A DNA stretch of 64,000 nucleotides from Tomocerus qinae (GCA_020055645.1 CM034546.1:41416001-41480000), one strand, 5' to 3'; positions 1 through 12,290 are shown, counted from the stretch's first letter. A program made the numbers and translations. Notes: generated by a model not told the origin, from the letters alone.

Positions 1-479
1 ATCAAATATGCTAACCAGAAATTTAGAAATAATTAATAGTAGTCACGTACTACTTTGCTAAAATGCGCAATATTATATTCTGCAGTTTGCTTAGATACCA
101 AATAGTATTTAAATCCCTTTAAAACTGTAAGAATATAAAATGACATGAAACGAATAGTTACTATTAACGATTACTTTTATTTTGCATGTAAAAAATACCA
201 ATTGCCATGAAAAGCTAGTATAATAATATTACTGTACTATTCCATTATAAACCAGGGTTTACTCAATAGGATAAATTGCCCCCCTGGTATAAGTAACGAA
301 ATGGAAAGTACGTGTTTCCCATAGAAAAATAATAAATTCCGTATTTTTTAACCAAATCTTGCCTTAGAAAATGTCTTAGAAAGAAATTGAATTAATCTGT
401 ATGATAATGAATTATAATTACGTAATCCAACCAGAAATATGCGTGTGGGTATAATAATTAATGCCAGTATATTATGCCG

Positions 480-1110
480 GGGCAACCGAAACCCTGTCCC
501 TACACAGACACGTATACACTACACATTCCCCAAAATGATCAAAATTTTGCCCGAAAAATATTCATTTCATATCCCAAAATATGCCAAAACGTAGCTAAGA
601 CCTCAGTTATCACTGGAAAATTATCCCCCGATGTCCCAAAATTATTCTAGAGTACCAAATAAATAAATACTGTGCGCGAGTCAATTCTCATCACGCACCG
701 TGCACAAAATATCAAAATGTTTCCCCAAAAATGTATTTTTGATGCCTCAAATTATATCCCCTACTTAGTAAATAGGTTATTCATCTTAGAAAAATGATCC
801 CCAAAGTTTGCAAAATTAATTTATGCCCTTAAATAATTAATTTCGTGCGCAGTAGTCAACCTTCCTGCATCGTCCGTCTCTCAAATGAACAAAAAATACT
901 TTTTTGATCAATATTTTCACCCCAAGGTACTTGAATATGATATTTTAACGACAATTAAATTAGAAAAGAGCCCATTCGAAAATCAAAATTGCCCCAAATA
1001 CCCGAAAAATAAAAATTAAACTCATACGGACGACCTGAGTGACTACTACGGCACACTCCCCAAAATTACTCCCAAAAATAGTTTTTTAATCCAATTATGC
1101 CTTTGTCCCC
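480..1110. repeat. CCCAAAA-rich, AT-rich low-complexity stretch
   Basis: Runs of CCC(C)AAAA and its variants recur every 20-60 bases with no consistent period and no open frame. It may be a degenerate repeat or transposon interior. No gene is seen. The 480 bases before it are also featureless AT-rich sequence. Confidence 0.3.
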
Positions 1111-1324
1111 ATAATCGATGTATATATTTTAATTTTGTACTGGACTTACACTGAAAGAATGGCGATCCCTAGTCCAACGAAGTCCCACGTCGATATCCGC
1201 CCGTTCCGTCCTCCAAAAAAATTTTGCTCCGAATCTTGTGAAATAACACCGAGACTGGGGGTTGTAGATCGTCGGTAAAGCATAGGTACGGTTATTCAGA
1301 GGTGAACGGGTGAACCGGGTATCT

Positions 1325-1607
1325 ACTGACCTAGCGTTGGATGCCAATAAAGTGACGAGAACCACCAGCGATTGTCCAGAATACAACCATTACTTTATTG
1401 TCAGCTCATCTTCTCAGCCCCATCACCCAGAGCTCTCGCCGAACACTGAATACATTCTAGAACTTAACCCTCCATAATATTCTCTAACTCGCGGTCGTCG
1501 CATGGCACACAACGAAGCAAGGAGAATTGTGGCGTTCCATCCTACAATTCTCATTGGCTCGCCGGTTCTGGCACGACCTTTGAGTATTTGAATATTATGC
1601 ATAGACA
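1325..1607 (-). mobile_element. Possible LTR plus primer-binding-site remnant of a Ty3/Gypsy-like element
   Basis: Read on the minus strand, the stretch begins TGTCTATGCATA, contains an AATAAAG polyadenylation-like signal, and about 250 bases later runs into TTGGCATCCAACGCTAGG (around 1328-1346). That last string resembles the TGGCGCCCAACG-type primer-binding sites found just inside many Ty3/Gypsy 5' LTRs. The downstream leader extends towards 1130. No gag or pol frame and no second LTR was found, so only a fragment could be present. The assignment rests on the primer-site resemblance alone. Confidence 0.33.
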
Positions 1608-2534
1608 TAATATTCTATACTATACTATAAATTCTACTAATATGTCACAGTATGGTTGCATTATATGACCCGTAAACTCTTTTAGAGGTCATTATTAGCC
1701 AAAATAATGGCTTTAGCGACATCAGGGTCCTTGTTAGCTTTCGATTGATACCTCAGACGGTGAAATTCTTCACAATACCAAGTTTTGACCTTTGACACCG
1801 GGCGGGGGTCATTGACAGTGAAATACTTGATATACCCTCAATGTGTAGTTTGATAATCTCTTTAATTTGAACCGAGCAGATGTTCGAAAAAACTTTTTAT
1901 TTCTGGTAAAAACCCGAAAAAACCCACTTTTTTAAACTCTGCCGGGTCTTTTGAAATCGAAAAACTGGAACGTTATTGCTCTTTCAAAATACCTCTGGAG
2001 ATATACTTATGGCGGTTCTCCATACCAAGTTTCATCAAAATCAGTCCAGGGATTCAAAAGTTATTTTGCTTTCCTTTTTAAGAGGTTTTTTTCATATAAC
2101 TACTGACAGGGTCAAAAATGATTTTTTTCCTGAAAGTTGTTTGTTGCCATTGACATTCCCCACATGTAGAGACAGGAAAATGGTATTTTGGAAGCCATCG
2201 GGAAAAACATTTACCTATATCAAATAAAATCTGTCAAATGTTTGTAAGGATATTCTTCATCATGGATTTGTTCAAGTGCTTTTCAAATCCTTTTTAACAA
2301 AAACGAGCTCGTCAATATACCCAAGCCGTCACTATACTCAGGCCTTAATAAAAATGCGAATAAATTCGCACGAAAGGATTCTAGAAGGATTTGGCTGGAA
2401 ATAAATTGGGTACAATAGAACCAACACACCAACAACCTTACTTTCTCACACCCAAATCCAGGGAACATAACCCATGTCCGGTTTATTAACTTTTAGAGCA
2501 TTTAACATTAATTAGGCCGTGTATATTTGACCAA
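1608..2534. other. Non-coding stretch with a dispersed-repeat motif
   Basis: No gene seen. The part around 2005-2070 carries a CCATACCAAGTTTCATCAAAATC-type phrase of a kind common in arthropod interspersed repeats. Its family could not be assigned. Confidence 0.3.
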
Positions 2535-2542
2535 CAATTAGG

Positions 2543-2938
2543 CAGGGTTGGGTCGTGGTTAAAACCGTTTTGACCACTTTCGGTCAAAACGGCCCGGTCA
2601 AAACATACCCAAAAAGCGGTCAAAATGGACGAAATACCCGTTTGGGGTATATGGAGACCCCAAGGTAGCTATTACTGCAACAGTAAACAACAAATATAAC
2701 TTTCTAAAGATTGCAGTTAAAAATGATTAGAGTGTGCCATTTTGTATTTGTATGTTAGTAGATTAGTGTTTCATTGGTTTTAGTTAATATTTCATTCTCT
2801 AAATATTTTAAATATGCTTTGCTAGCCTAAGTAACTGTATACTGATATTTTGACCGTTTTGACCATTTTATCCGTTTTGACCGTTTTGACCACCCGGCCC
2901 GGTCAAAATGCAAAAAAGTGGTCAATTTCCCAACACTG
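2543..2938. mobile_element. hAT-type non-autonomous element (MITE), 396 bp
   Basis: The termini are CAGGGTTGGG and CCCAACACTG, imperfect terminal inverted repeats of the CAGNGTTGGG kind. The element is flanked on both sides by the same 8 bases, CAATTAGG (2535-2542 and 2939-2946). An 8-bp duplication with a CAGNG terminus is the hAT signature. Just inside the ends are repeated TTTTGACC / GGTCAAAA motifs in both orientations, which may be transposase-binding repeats. There is no coding sequence, so it would need a transposase supplied in trans. Confidence 0.85.
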
Positions 2939-3290
2939 CAATTAGGCCATATATATTTGACCAAGAAACAATAGCAGTGTCCATATTTGAGTTCGTCATA
3001 TCTTTTACACCGCTTAGAGTACTCAGGATGTCAAGCTATCACCTGCCTTATAATTCGCGCCCAGAAATTCTTATGTGGCTACCCACGACACGAGACAAAC
3101 CTTCTTATGGGGTTAGAGAGAGTTAATTGCATTTGTTAGAGATTTCCCTCTTCGACTAGGTACTTACACTGTTCCTTGACTTCAACTTTCGTAGCAACCT
3201 TTTTCTTTCGAATTTTTCACTCAAACGGCTTTCCTTTTGTGAACAATTAATTCATGTGTCTTTTTAGATTTGTAATATTTGAGAGCTGCA

Positions 3291-3601
3291 GGGACCGATT
3301 CCTACGAGGGAATCACTCCTAAAAGACTTTACTCCTAGAGGATTCCTAAAAAGTATAATCTTCCTCCAATGCAATATATTAACTGATTGTTTTTATTATT
3401 TTAGGGTTGCCCTTTATACCACATCTAATCGTGACTATTCTATTGGTTTACAAATCAGTTTAATTTTCAGTATCTTTAATGTTAATTAACTGTTAAGCTG
3501 TTATTACATGATGAAGCTGCACTGGACATAGTATTAGGTGGCTTTAGGAGTTCTTTAGGAGTAAAGTCTTTTAGGAGTGATTCCCTCGTAGGAGTCGTTC
3601 C
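3291..3601. mobile_element. MITE with ~45-bp terminal inverted repeats
   Basis: The left end (GGGACCGATTCCTACGAGGG, continuing for ~25 more bases) is repeated inverted at the right end with about three mismatches. The interior is AT-rich and non-coding. Near-identical ~14-base strings lie outside each end (TGTAATATTTGAGA near 3271 and TGTAATCATTTGAGA near 3603). They could be a degenerate long target duplication, but a short duplication or chance is equally possible. Family not assigned. Confidence 0.65.
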
Positions 3602-5785
3602 ATGTAATCATTTGAGAAAGGGCGATTGCAAGAGAACTGCAGGAACATTTTCTTGGTGTTTTGTGCAATAAAATTAGTTTTTAACTCTATTTCAACGGAC
3701 TTAGATGACAAAATTGCATCATGTAACGACTTTTATGAGTATTCTTTTCTGTGCATACTGAAAATTATATGGTAGTCATCACGCTTTCATCTCTTTCACT
3801 GCCCATGTTTTCTTTCAAAACAGTTATTTTTACATTACATACTCTAAATTTGTTTCATGGCACTGTATGTGTGTACACAGTTTAAGCTAGTTGTACATAT
3901 AATTTGTCATCATTTGGCATATAGCAGTTAACTTAAACCGAACACAGACATACAGGAATAAAAGATGTTTTAAATAATTTAGAAGCATCAACTGCGTCAC
4001 AGCTTTTGTTTTGCATGATAACTTAACGAACATTTAGCCTTCATTTGTTAGAAACATAACCAAATCAGAAACTGACATTAGCAGAATATCGTTATAATAT
4101 TGCGTTGAATTTAATACTACATGGCATGGACATCCTGCGTGTGCTAAACTTCCAAGCATAAGTATGCCATATTAAACACAAAAGCAAGGAAAATGACTGA
4201 TAGAGTAGTAAGAAAATTTTACCAGTGAAACTTATAAGTAGAATAGAAGCTATCGAATGGGCATAGGCATACAACATACCGGACATGCCCAGAGAATTGA
4301 AAAGTATTTGCATTCAATAAAGCAGACCAACTCTTCTGAACATAAGCCTGTAGCTGCAGGGATAATTTACAATTATGTAAATACATCGATATGCATTTAT
4401 TATTTCTTGACTTTTGCCCCACTTACTTCCTATAATGTACATCACATAAAGCAAGCAAAACCAGAGGCGACTATAATGTATGAGGTTGCATATTATTATC
4501 GATGGCTACAAAAATAAAGTTCTCAGTATGCTGTACTAAATAAAACTGTAAGATATGAGAACGAAGAGGAATTTACTCCTGAATATGGTTTGAAACAACT
4601 CACTCAAGCAAACAAGGAAAAGTACATTTGTTTATAGTTTCAAATTATATTTACACTAAAATTCAATAAAAACCTTAAAGTATGGTCTGGACAATACAGT
4701 AAGCATCAATTTTTGAGAGAATTCAAGAGAGGTGGTAGTAATAATAGTTTCGATTGTTAAGAAACAAAACTTTCCACAGATTGTAAAACGTATATTGCAA
4801 ATTCAAAAAATACGCTGATGTGATTGTTTCATTGGCTGATAAAGCGGCAGTCTCAGATTTCATCGAACAAGAAATTATTAATTAGTCCTTTATGTCAACA
4901 TTGATAATTTCAATACTTTTATCTCCCTTTATGGGTCTTTACATATATTCAGTACTGTTTGTCCCTGAAATAAAATAAAATGTTAACTGTGTAATGATGC
5001 TGCCTGCATACCATAATACAATTTAACACCTATATAATATTATGGCTATACTATCTACAAATGTATAATAATATTCTGCTAATATTTTTGTTCCTTTTGT
5101 ATGATTTGCTTCACACTAAGCTAGGACGCATTATATTATATTTTGTAGAACACGATTGGCGTCAGCAAAGTTCTTTATTATTCAGGAACAGGAATATAAC
5201 CTGCCGGTTTAAACAAACAAGTATGCTAATATGAATATTTGATGATAACCCTGATACTTCTGTCAGAAGCACTGTCTATAGAATTTGTTCCAGTAATAAT
5301 AAGGAAGGTCTATTGATGAATAAATGGAAAGTATTATTAAATGTGTCAGAATATTATTTACTGTAGTGGATGTTAGATCAAAATTACTGGAGAATAAGGA
5401 TTTTTGTTTGATGTGGTAATATAATTGTTTCCAAGCCTTTCCCAATTACTGAAGAAATGCATATTATATTCATATTAAATAAAAGTACGGGTGGTTTACA
5501 GTCTTATTTCGGCAAGAGCAAGTCCCTGAGCCATAAATCCTGTCATTAATTCAAAGACTTTGAAATAAAGGTCGAAACAGCTATGAAATTGCACTTGGAG
5601 ATAATCGGTTTTGGGCTTGAGTCGTGTGCGTTTGCCTGACGGAACAATAAAAAGGGGATTTGGAACTAGACTTCGGGGTTTTCGTGTCTCATTGGCATCC
5701 AACATTCGGGCATTCCAGGTTCGGTCGACTCTGACAACGTACGAGCATACCGTTTGAGGCGCATTCCCTTAGAACCACACTTCAC
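3602..5785. other. No supported gene; short open frames only
   Basis: Minus-strand open frames overlap at 4092-4422 and include hydrophobic stretches (for example around the GKIFLLLYQSFSLLLC segment). Another 70-residue minus-strand frame sits at 5496-5705. Neither shows a motif, partner exon or homology I can name. They could be exons of broken genes. Nothing else was seen. Confidence 0.3.
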
Positions 5786-5866
5786 CATGAAGGAGGCTAA
5801 GTTTATATAAAAGTGGTGTCGCTTACCTTACTATTTATTAACCATTGCAAATTATTTATTATGCAT
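5786..5866. repeat. Left part of duplication unit 0 spacer, cut by the palindrome
   Basis: From about 5786 the sequence matches the conserved spacers of the other units (around 45470-45545 and 61555-61630), including the TTTATATAAAAGTGG and CTATTTATTAACCATTGCAA phrases. The match stops at ATGCAT (5861-5866) and resumes at 19811 after the palindromic insertion. Upstream of ~5786 the match to the other units is lost, so the rest of this unit has been replaced or deleted. Confidence 0.75.
5861..5866. repeat. Target-site duplication, left copy (ATGCAT)
   Basis: ATGCAT occurs once in the empty versions of this site (around 45537 and 61627, TTATTATGCATCAAGGG) and twice here, flanking the palindrome. 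Because ATGCAT is itself palindromic, the true duplication could be GC (2 bp), TGCA (4 bp) or ATGCAT (6 bp). Confidence 0.7.
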
Positions 5867-5874
5867 AGTAGTAA

Positions 5875-6290
5875 GGGGACCAGTAAGCCACAACCATACG
5901 CCATCTTGGATTCTAAAAAAGGCTCGAACAGCCACAAGCATAGCCTACGGCTTTCATCAAGCACATACACTAACCTTACTCTCGGATAGTAGTCCTCACC
6001 CTCACTATGCTTGGATAGCCACAACCATAGCCAACGGCACTCCTACACTATCCTAAATCTTATGCTTGGATAGTCACAACCATACCCCGAGGCGGTAACC
6101 GAAATACACTATGCTTGAATAGCCACAACCATAGCCTGCGGCAGTATTTGTAGTACAGACAATAACGTAACTCTTACGCTCGAACACTCACAACCATAGT
6201 ACAATGCATTCATGGCAGTACAGGTACTAACCTATCTATTACACTTGGATAGTAGCAACCATACCCAATGGCAATTTAATATCATTCACA
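5875..6290. repeat. Subterminal tandem repeats, left arm
   Basis: About seven or eight copies of a ~60-70 bp degenerate unit, each with a core close to GATAGCCACAACCATAGCC followed by a variable GC-rich bit such as AACGGC. The cores point the same way. Arrays like this next to transposon ends commonly act as transposase-binding sites. That role is inferred. Confidence 0.75.
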
Positions 6291-8431
6291 ATTTAATGCT
6301 TACATATAATTAACGTGATACAATATAGGTATATCATATTTGCCTATTCATATATGCCTATCTATAAGGGTGATTAATATCTAATTACTATAAAATATAA
6401 TAAATGACAATGCAAATTGGATCTCTTTGAATACTCAATGATAATGATGAAGGCCAATGTGTGTAGACACCACCTTATAATAATATTAATTTTATAATTG
6501 TAATTAAATAAGTACAAAGTGTACACATGATAGTATAAACCAAATTATATTAATTAATTACTATTGATTGTCAATTATTGGTTATTAAGTGTTAAGACGA
6601 ACAACCTATTTTAAAATTTCGCAAGGATTTTGCTAAGAATAAAGTACTGCTCAAGTATAAAACTTTTGTTTGATTAAAGAGACCAATGGTCTGGATTATA
6701 ATTAGTCGGTGGTCAGGCGTTAATTGAAGTCCTTGGCATGCAATAAATTATATTAAATGTTCAAATATTTTACAAACCGCAACAGCAACCGCAACAACCG
6801 CACTATCAACCGCAGAAATGTCATCAAAAACTGTATCAAATACTGTATCAACAGTGTTATTTACAGAATAAACACTTGTTATTTTATTGGGGTTATGTGC
6901 ATTTAGCATAATAATTTTAAAAGTGCACTCAAAAACAAAGTTCTATATACCTGAGACTACATGTGTTTAGGTAATGTACACTGCAATGTTTGGATAGTCA
7001 GAATAGTAGCCCGTGACAATTTATTAATACATCATTGAATGTTTAAATGTATTTTCAAAGTTTGTGTCCGATTATTAGTATATCGCATACCCATCTATAA
7101 GTATTGAATGTCAGTAACGATAACATATAATGAAACGATAAGCTAAACTATGTCGTCCCTGTGAGTACTTGTATTTGATGAACATAATGGTGTGTATCAC
7201 AAAAACATTGTAAACATCTATGTTTATGACTTTACATGTGAGGATAAGTGTAAGTAATGAAGGGACGTGGAAAGGGGTTGAACACAATGGTATGTAGTGG
7301 ACAAGAAGGTACCTGTAAAGATACATTACTACATTTTACAGACATACACGTCGTTTCAGTACTTTAAAATATCCAGGCAATGGAAATAAGTTATTTCCCA
7401 AACTGGAGTACATTTGGAACAAAAGAGTTGCTATTACCTTTAGTCATAAAATCCTTTCTCAGAAAGGGATTTACGTAAAAGCTTTTTCTTATAGGTAATT
7501 TCAACTTACGCACCTTATATTTTAATTCTACGAAGGTCTTTACTAAGAATATATTTGTTATTAACCATATGTGATAATAATTTATTCTCTGAGATAGTAA
7601 TACAAGTGCAGGTCAGCAATTAAACTTGTATGGTTGTACAAAGTCGGTTCTTAGTAAGTTCACACTGTAAGTCTATTCTTAGCTAATTATAAAGATGTGT
7701 GTCAGTTATTAGCTTAATTCTTGTACTTAAATAGGAATTATTATACCGCAATGGGAAATTTTTTATTTTATTTTTTTCCCAATATGTTGCAAATTTATTA
7801 TTGAATACTCGGAAATTTGTAAAAACAGTCGACAGACATGAATAAACACAGACAATTACATAATCTTGTATACAAAAATACTAGACCAACTTCACTAACC
7901 GCACAACTAACCGCAGTAATAGCGTTAGTAAACGTAGTCAAGACGGCGAAAACCACAACATAAATATATGTATAATATTTCAACAGGTTCATTGTCGAAT
8001 AGTACTGAATCTGAGACTGAGTTTGTTCTTATACATAGTAAAACTTACAATTAATAAGGCTACTATGGAAGGGGGTTTAAGACTTGTATACAGCATCAAT
8101 ACAATTCAAAATGTTATTTTCAATACAATAATAAGGATAATCCTTTCCTGAAGAGCTACTTACATATCGTACGTACATTCTAACTTATATTATTTAAAAA
8201 ATTGCGTCAGACGGAGGGTAATCTTTTACCGAAAATACATGATACATTTTATATATGTTCCTACTTATATAGTTTATTTATATTATCGAATGAAGTGGGG
8301 TACTAAGATGTGTAAAATATTTCACTTAAATAGGGGTACTTTGTAAAAATCATCACATTATAACTGGGAAAGTTATCATTACCATCCAGCTTCAAAAGTC
8401 TTCTGGTATAGCTGCCACTATAATTCTCAAT
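6291..8431. other. Left-arm stretch without a recognised gene
   Basis: AT-rich palindrome-arm DNA upstream of the zinc-finger gene. It holds two small clusters of the AACCGC motif (about 6776-6815 and 7898-7918) and short hairpins such as the one near 7450-7475. A short minus-strand open frame crossing one AACCGC cluster (7798-7992) is not supported as a gene. The mirror of this stretch is 17247-19390. Confidence 0.5.
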
Positions 8432-10378
8432 ATGGAAAATTGTCCAATCTGTGGTGTGTATTTAACTAGTAATTTTGAGCAACATTTTAAGGAAACTCAT
8501 CAGTGCCCAACATATTTGAAGCTTAAAGAACCTGGTCGCGGTTCTGGTAAGTGTTTAAACAATATTTCATATATTTTACAAATTTATATCAACTTTGAAA
8601 ACGTGAAAATTATAGGATGTATAACCTAATAAAATTCACCGGATTATATGTTTTCAGGATGTCCTAATAACGATTGTACCAAATGTTTCGAAACAGAAAA
8701 TGATATGAAAGACTGTGTCTACGATGTCAGAGACAGCAGGGATACCATAGAGCTAAATCAGGAAAAGGATGACGATAACAATGAAAACGAAGAGATCCAA
8801 GAATTTAAACAGGAAGTAAAGGAAGGTAGTGACAGACAAGTTCAGGAAATCGAGGTGTTCGACCAGGAAGAAGATCGCACTGACCCAGAAAGCCAAGAAG
8901 GAGATTACTGACCGAGAAAACCGGGAAATTGATGAGATCAACCAGGAAGAAACAGACGATAACGATGAAAATCTTCAGGATGAGGACGATGATTGGGTTA
9001 GTGTTTATAATGGAAATCATGATCAGCAGGTAGATTCAGAGGAAGAATTTGAAGACGACGGATTTGACGAACAATTTGGAAGTGCATACGAGTATGATTT
9101 AGAGGACGGAGATTGGGGAACAGAATTTTGCACAACATTTACAGAAAATATTGACAGTCTAATTTGTATACCACTGCCACAGCTAGGAAATTTAGTTATT
9201 TCTGTTGTCACTTATAGCCTTTATACTGAAGATTTCAATCTTAAAATGACAAGATACAATATTCAAACAATATTTCATATATTTTACAAATTTATATTAA
9301 CTTTGAAAACGTGAAAATTATAGTATGTATAACATAATAAAATACACCGGATTATATATTTTCAGGATGTCATAATAACGATTGTATCAAATGTTTTGAA
9401 ACAGAAAATGATATGAATGGTTGTGTCTACGATGTCAGAGACAGCAGGGATACAATACAGCTAAATCAGGAAAAAGATTACGAAAACAATGGAAACGAAG
9501 AGATCCAAGAATCTAAACAGGAAGTAAGTGAAGGTAGTGACAGACAAATCGAGGTGTTTGACCAGAAAGAAGATCACGCGGACCCAGAAAGCCAGGAAGG
9601 AGATGACACTGTATGTGAAAACCAGGAAATTGATGAGATCAACCAGGAAGAAACAGACGATGACGATGAAAATCTTCAGGATGAGGACGACGAATGGGTT
9701 GGTATCAATAATGAATATCATGATCAGCAGGTCGATTCAGAGGAAGAATTTGAAGACGATGGATTTGACGAACAATTTGAAAGCGCATACGAGTATGATT
9801 TAGAGGATAGAGATTGGGGAACAGAATTTTCGACAACAGTTACAGAATACATTGGCAGTCCAATATGTGTACCACCGCCACAGCTAGGAAATTTAGTTAT
9901 TTCAGTAGTCACTATTAGTCTTTATCCAGAACATTTCGATATTAACATGACAAGGTACAATATTCAAGGTGAGAAACATGAATAATTGGAGTTTACTTGT
10001 AATCCAAATTCAATTTTTTGCATTATTACAGCGATTGACAAATGTAATAACGTAACAGTGCCAGATATTTTTCCATCTGTTGATATTATAATGTTGGATA
10101 TATTTTCAAATTATTCCCATTATTGCGACTTATATCTTCGATATATTAGACATAATCGAACAAATGAATTGCTTGGGATTAGATTATATGTACCTGAGTT
10201 AACAGATGAGAAACCAAGTCTATATATTCTTTCTAACGAATTTGCAGCAGTTATTATTAAGTTAGAATTTGCAGCAGTTAAGTTAGAATTATTTCGAGTG
10301 TATCTTGAGAAAGTTTATTCTCAATCATTTCGTAGATATTCTGCGGATCGCAATCTCGAAAAATGTCCTAATGACTGA
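8432..10378 (+). CDS. Unrecognised spliced gene: C2H2 finger plus acidic region (left arm copy)
   Basis: The best model has three exons, 8432-8546, 9366-9968 and 10032-10378, with GT-AG introns in phase 1, giving 354 residues. Exon 1 encodes a C2H2-type finger (CPIC, then HFKETH; spacing C-x2-C-x10-H-x4-H). Exon 2 adds Cys pairs (CHNNDCIKC) and a strongly acidic Glu/Asp/Gln-rich tract. Exon 3 encodes a hydrophobic/basic C-terminal part. A second, older exon 2 (from 8658) lies upstream. It has an intact acceptor but is frameshifted near 8910 and lacks a donor, so it looks like a dying tandem copy made when part of intron 1 plus exon 2 was duplicated. The finger and acidic tract suggest nucleic-acid or protein binding. 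I know no family with this layout and see no catalytic motif. It reads toward the palindrome centre. Confidence 0.65.
8658..9317 (+). pseudogene. Duplicated, frameshifted exon 2a of the zinc-finger/acidic gene (left arm)
   Basis: The acceptor TTTTCAG precedes it, and it encodes the same Cys-rich then acidic sequence as exon 2b (9366-9968). A small deletion near 8910 shifts the frame. Its 3' end runs straight into a copy of intron 1 lacking the GTAAGT donor, which marks the duplication breakpoint at about 9265-9270. It may be skipped, or used as a truncated terminal exon. Confidence 0.65.
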
Positions 10379-12290
10379 TGGAGCAAACGTTTCTATATCA
10401 TCTTTGTGTCTAGAGTATTGTGATTGCAGACTTTAAAAAGAGTAATGTTGCATGCATATACATTACAGACTACAAATGTGTTAAAACTGTCCAACGCTAA
10501 GAAAGATAATTGTATTGTGTAAATTGTACACAAATTACACAAAATTTTTTAAAATTAATCCAATAACATGTACCAAATAAAAGTATTTCATTTTTTAAAT
10601 GCGGTTATTACTGAGTTTATTTGTACTAAGCCAGAATTCTGCTGTTCTCATAGAAAAGCAGCTGACATATAAAACTTTTCTATGTTCATATTAAAGTAAA
10701 TACTTTTAAAGCTTATCGCCGAGTTTGTTAATTAATTTTACTAGTTAATAAGCCTAACATAACCTATTAACATAAGTAAGTTTAATTTAAAAATATAAAA
10801 CACTCAAATGAATGGTCAAATGTGAGTTAGTGTAATTTATTGTCCGTTTTTGTGCTGAATATAATATAATATGCAGAATTGCAATTAAATATAGTCTGGT
10901 ATCGAATAAAAATATTGATAGAAAGTTTATAAAGTTTTAAATTGATTGTATAATTATGGAAGCTTTAAGTAATAGTATTTTATTTTTTAAATATAAATGA
11001 ATTACTTTTATTTACATAAAATACTCTAAAAACAAGAACAGTTTTAGAACTGCTGAAGACATAGTTCGTCAAAAACCTGGTATTTTAACAGTAGAAGCCT
11101 AATTAACAAAACTAAATCAAAATAATTGTCGGTTTAGCATTTTGAAAATTGTATTAGAAATCCCTCAAGTGACATACTTTTTTCACATCTACTCAAATCG
11201 AACCAACAAGAGGACATTTCATTCCAATGCAAGTGACAGCTTGCTAAACCGACAATTATTATCAATACATAGTAAAAAAGTTGTAGACATAATAATATTA
11301 CTTACTTGATGAACAGAATGTTTATGATGACTGTCAAAAGTACGAAAACGATTTCTTTGATGTCTGATTACAACCAAATGATGTAGGTTTAGGAAAATAT
11401 CACAATGTAATGAACAAAAACGATTAGGGTACTTTGCTGTTATTATTGAATTTGCTTGTATTAAGCCAAAGTCGTATTGTTGTCCCAGCAGAAAAACAGC
11501 TGATATTTATAATAACACAGAAGAAAACACAGGAGAATAACACAGGTACAAAGAAAAGATTGAAAGGAGCTAGTTGAACTGCGGTTAAAACGATATAGTT
11601 TTTGATCATTTCGTGGATGCAATGTGTCCAGACAATTTTTTGAATGTTCAAACATTTGATTGATTAAAAGTAGAAAAAAGGCTATAAATGGCTCAGGTGT
11701 TGAAAGATGATGGGATTATTACTCTAACATTTGGTCATAAAGACATAAAGTTGTATGAAGAAAACTTCAAAAGAATTGATTTTGTATAATGTCATATTTG
11801 ATGTAAAAACTTGTAAACTTTGAATGCCCGCCAATTTGCTGCATACTTTATTGATTTGTTTTACTAGTTATGTAACATAACCTAATGTAACTTAATTTAG
11901 GTTAATTTAAATGCTGAAAAATGAAAATGAATTAACATTATAAGTTAAAGTAATCCATCGTTCTCTAATGTAATTTAATGCATTGAAATTGTATTCTGAA
12001 TATAAATTATGATGGTGAATGAAAATAAAATTAACATTTTTCTATATAAATCTGTTTCGTATGCATATATTTATTTTAAACTAAGAAAAACTACTTTCAT
12101 TTACAAATAAAAAGATTTTGAAGCGCTAAAAAGTTTGCAAAATTTTACAAATAATCAAGCTGCTAAGCACAGAAAAACTGCGGTTTTCAAACTATCAACA
12201 TTATTAGACATATAAATATCCACTTAAAGCCATTGACTCAGTGTTATCTTAGTTACATATTGCATAAATAACGGAATAAATCATTCATAT
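10379..12290. other. Left-arm non-coding stretch with internal duplication
   Basis: No gene. The segments around 10600-10900 and 11430-12010 are diverged copies of each other. Both carry a TACTAAGCCAGAATT / TATTAAGCCAAAGTC phrase, an AAAGCAGCTGA / AAACAGCTGA phrase, then TTTTACTAGTTA and CATAACCTA blocks in the same order. A small MITE lies between them (11121-11260). The mirror is 13412-15299. Confidence 0.5.
11121..11260. mobile_element. Nested 140-bp MITE (left arm)
   Basis: Perfect 19-bp terminal inverted repeats, AATAATTGTCGGTTTAGCA and its inverse. ATCAA lies just outside both ends and may be the target duplication. The identical insertion is in the right arm (14443-14582). It therefore predates the palindrome duplication or was copied by gene conversion. 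Confidence 0.7.

Noticed and set aside
4092..4422. Possible chemoreceptor (gustatory-type) exon on the minus strand
   Set aside because: Hydrophobic stretches are present, but the family signature and partner exons were not found, and the plus strand is open too.
7798..7992. Small protein with hydrophobic N-terminus on each palindrome arm
   Set aside because: The frame crosses an AACCGC cluster and has no supporting motif or splice sites. Duplication in both arms adds nothing, as the arms are identical anyway.
8753..8941. Hydrophobic open frames antisense to the acidic gene
   Set aside because: They are antisense shadows of Glu/Asp-rich codons, which read as Phe/Val/Leu on the other strand.
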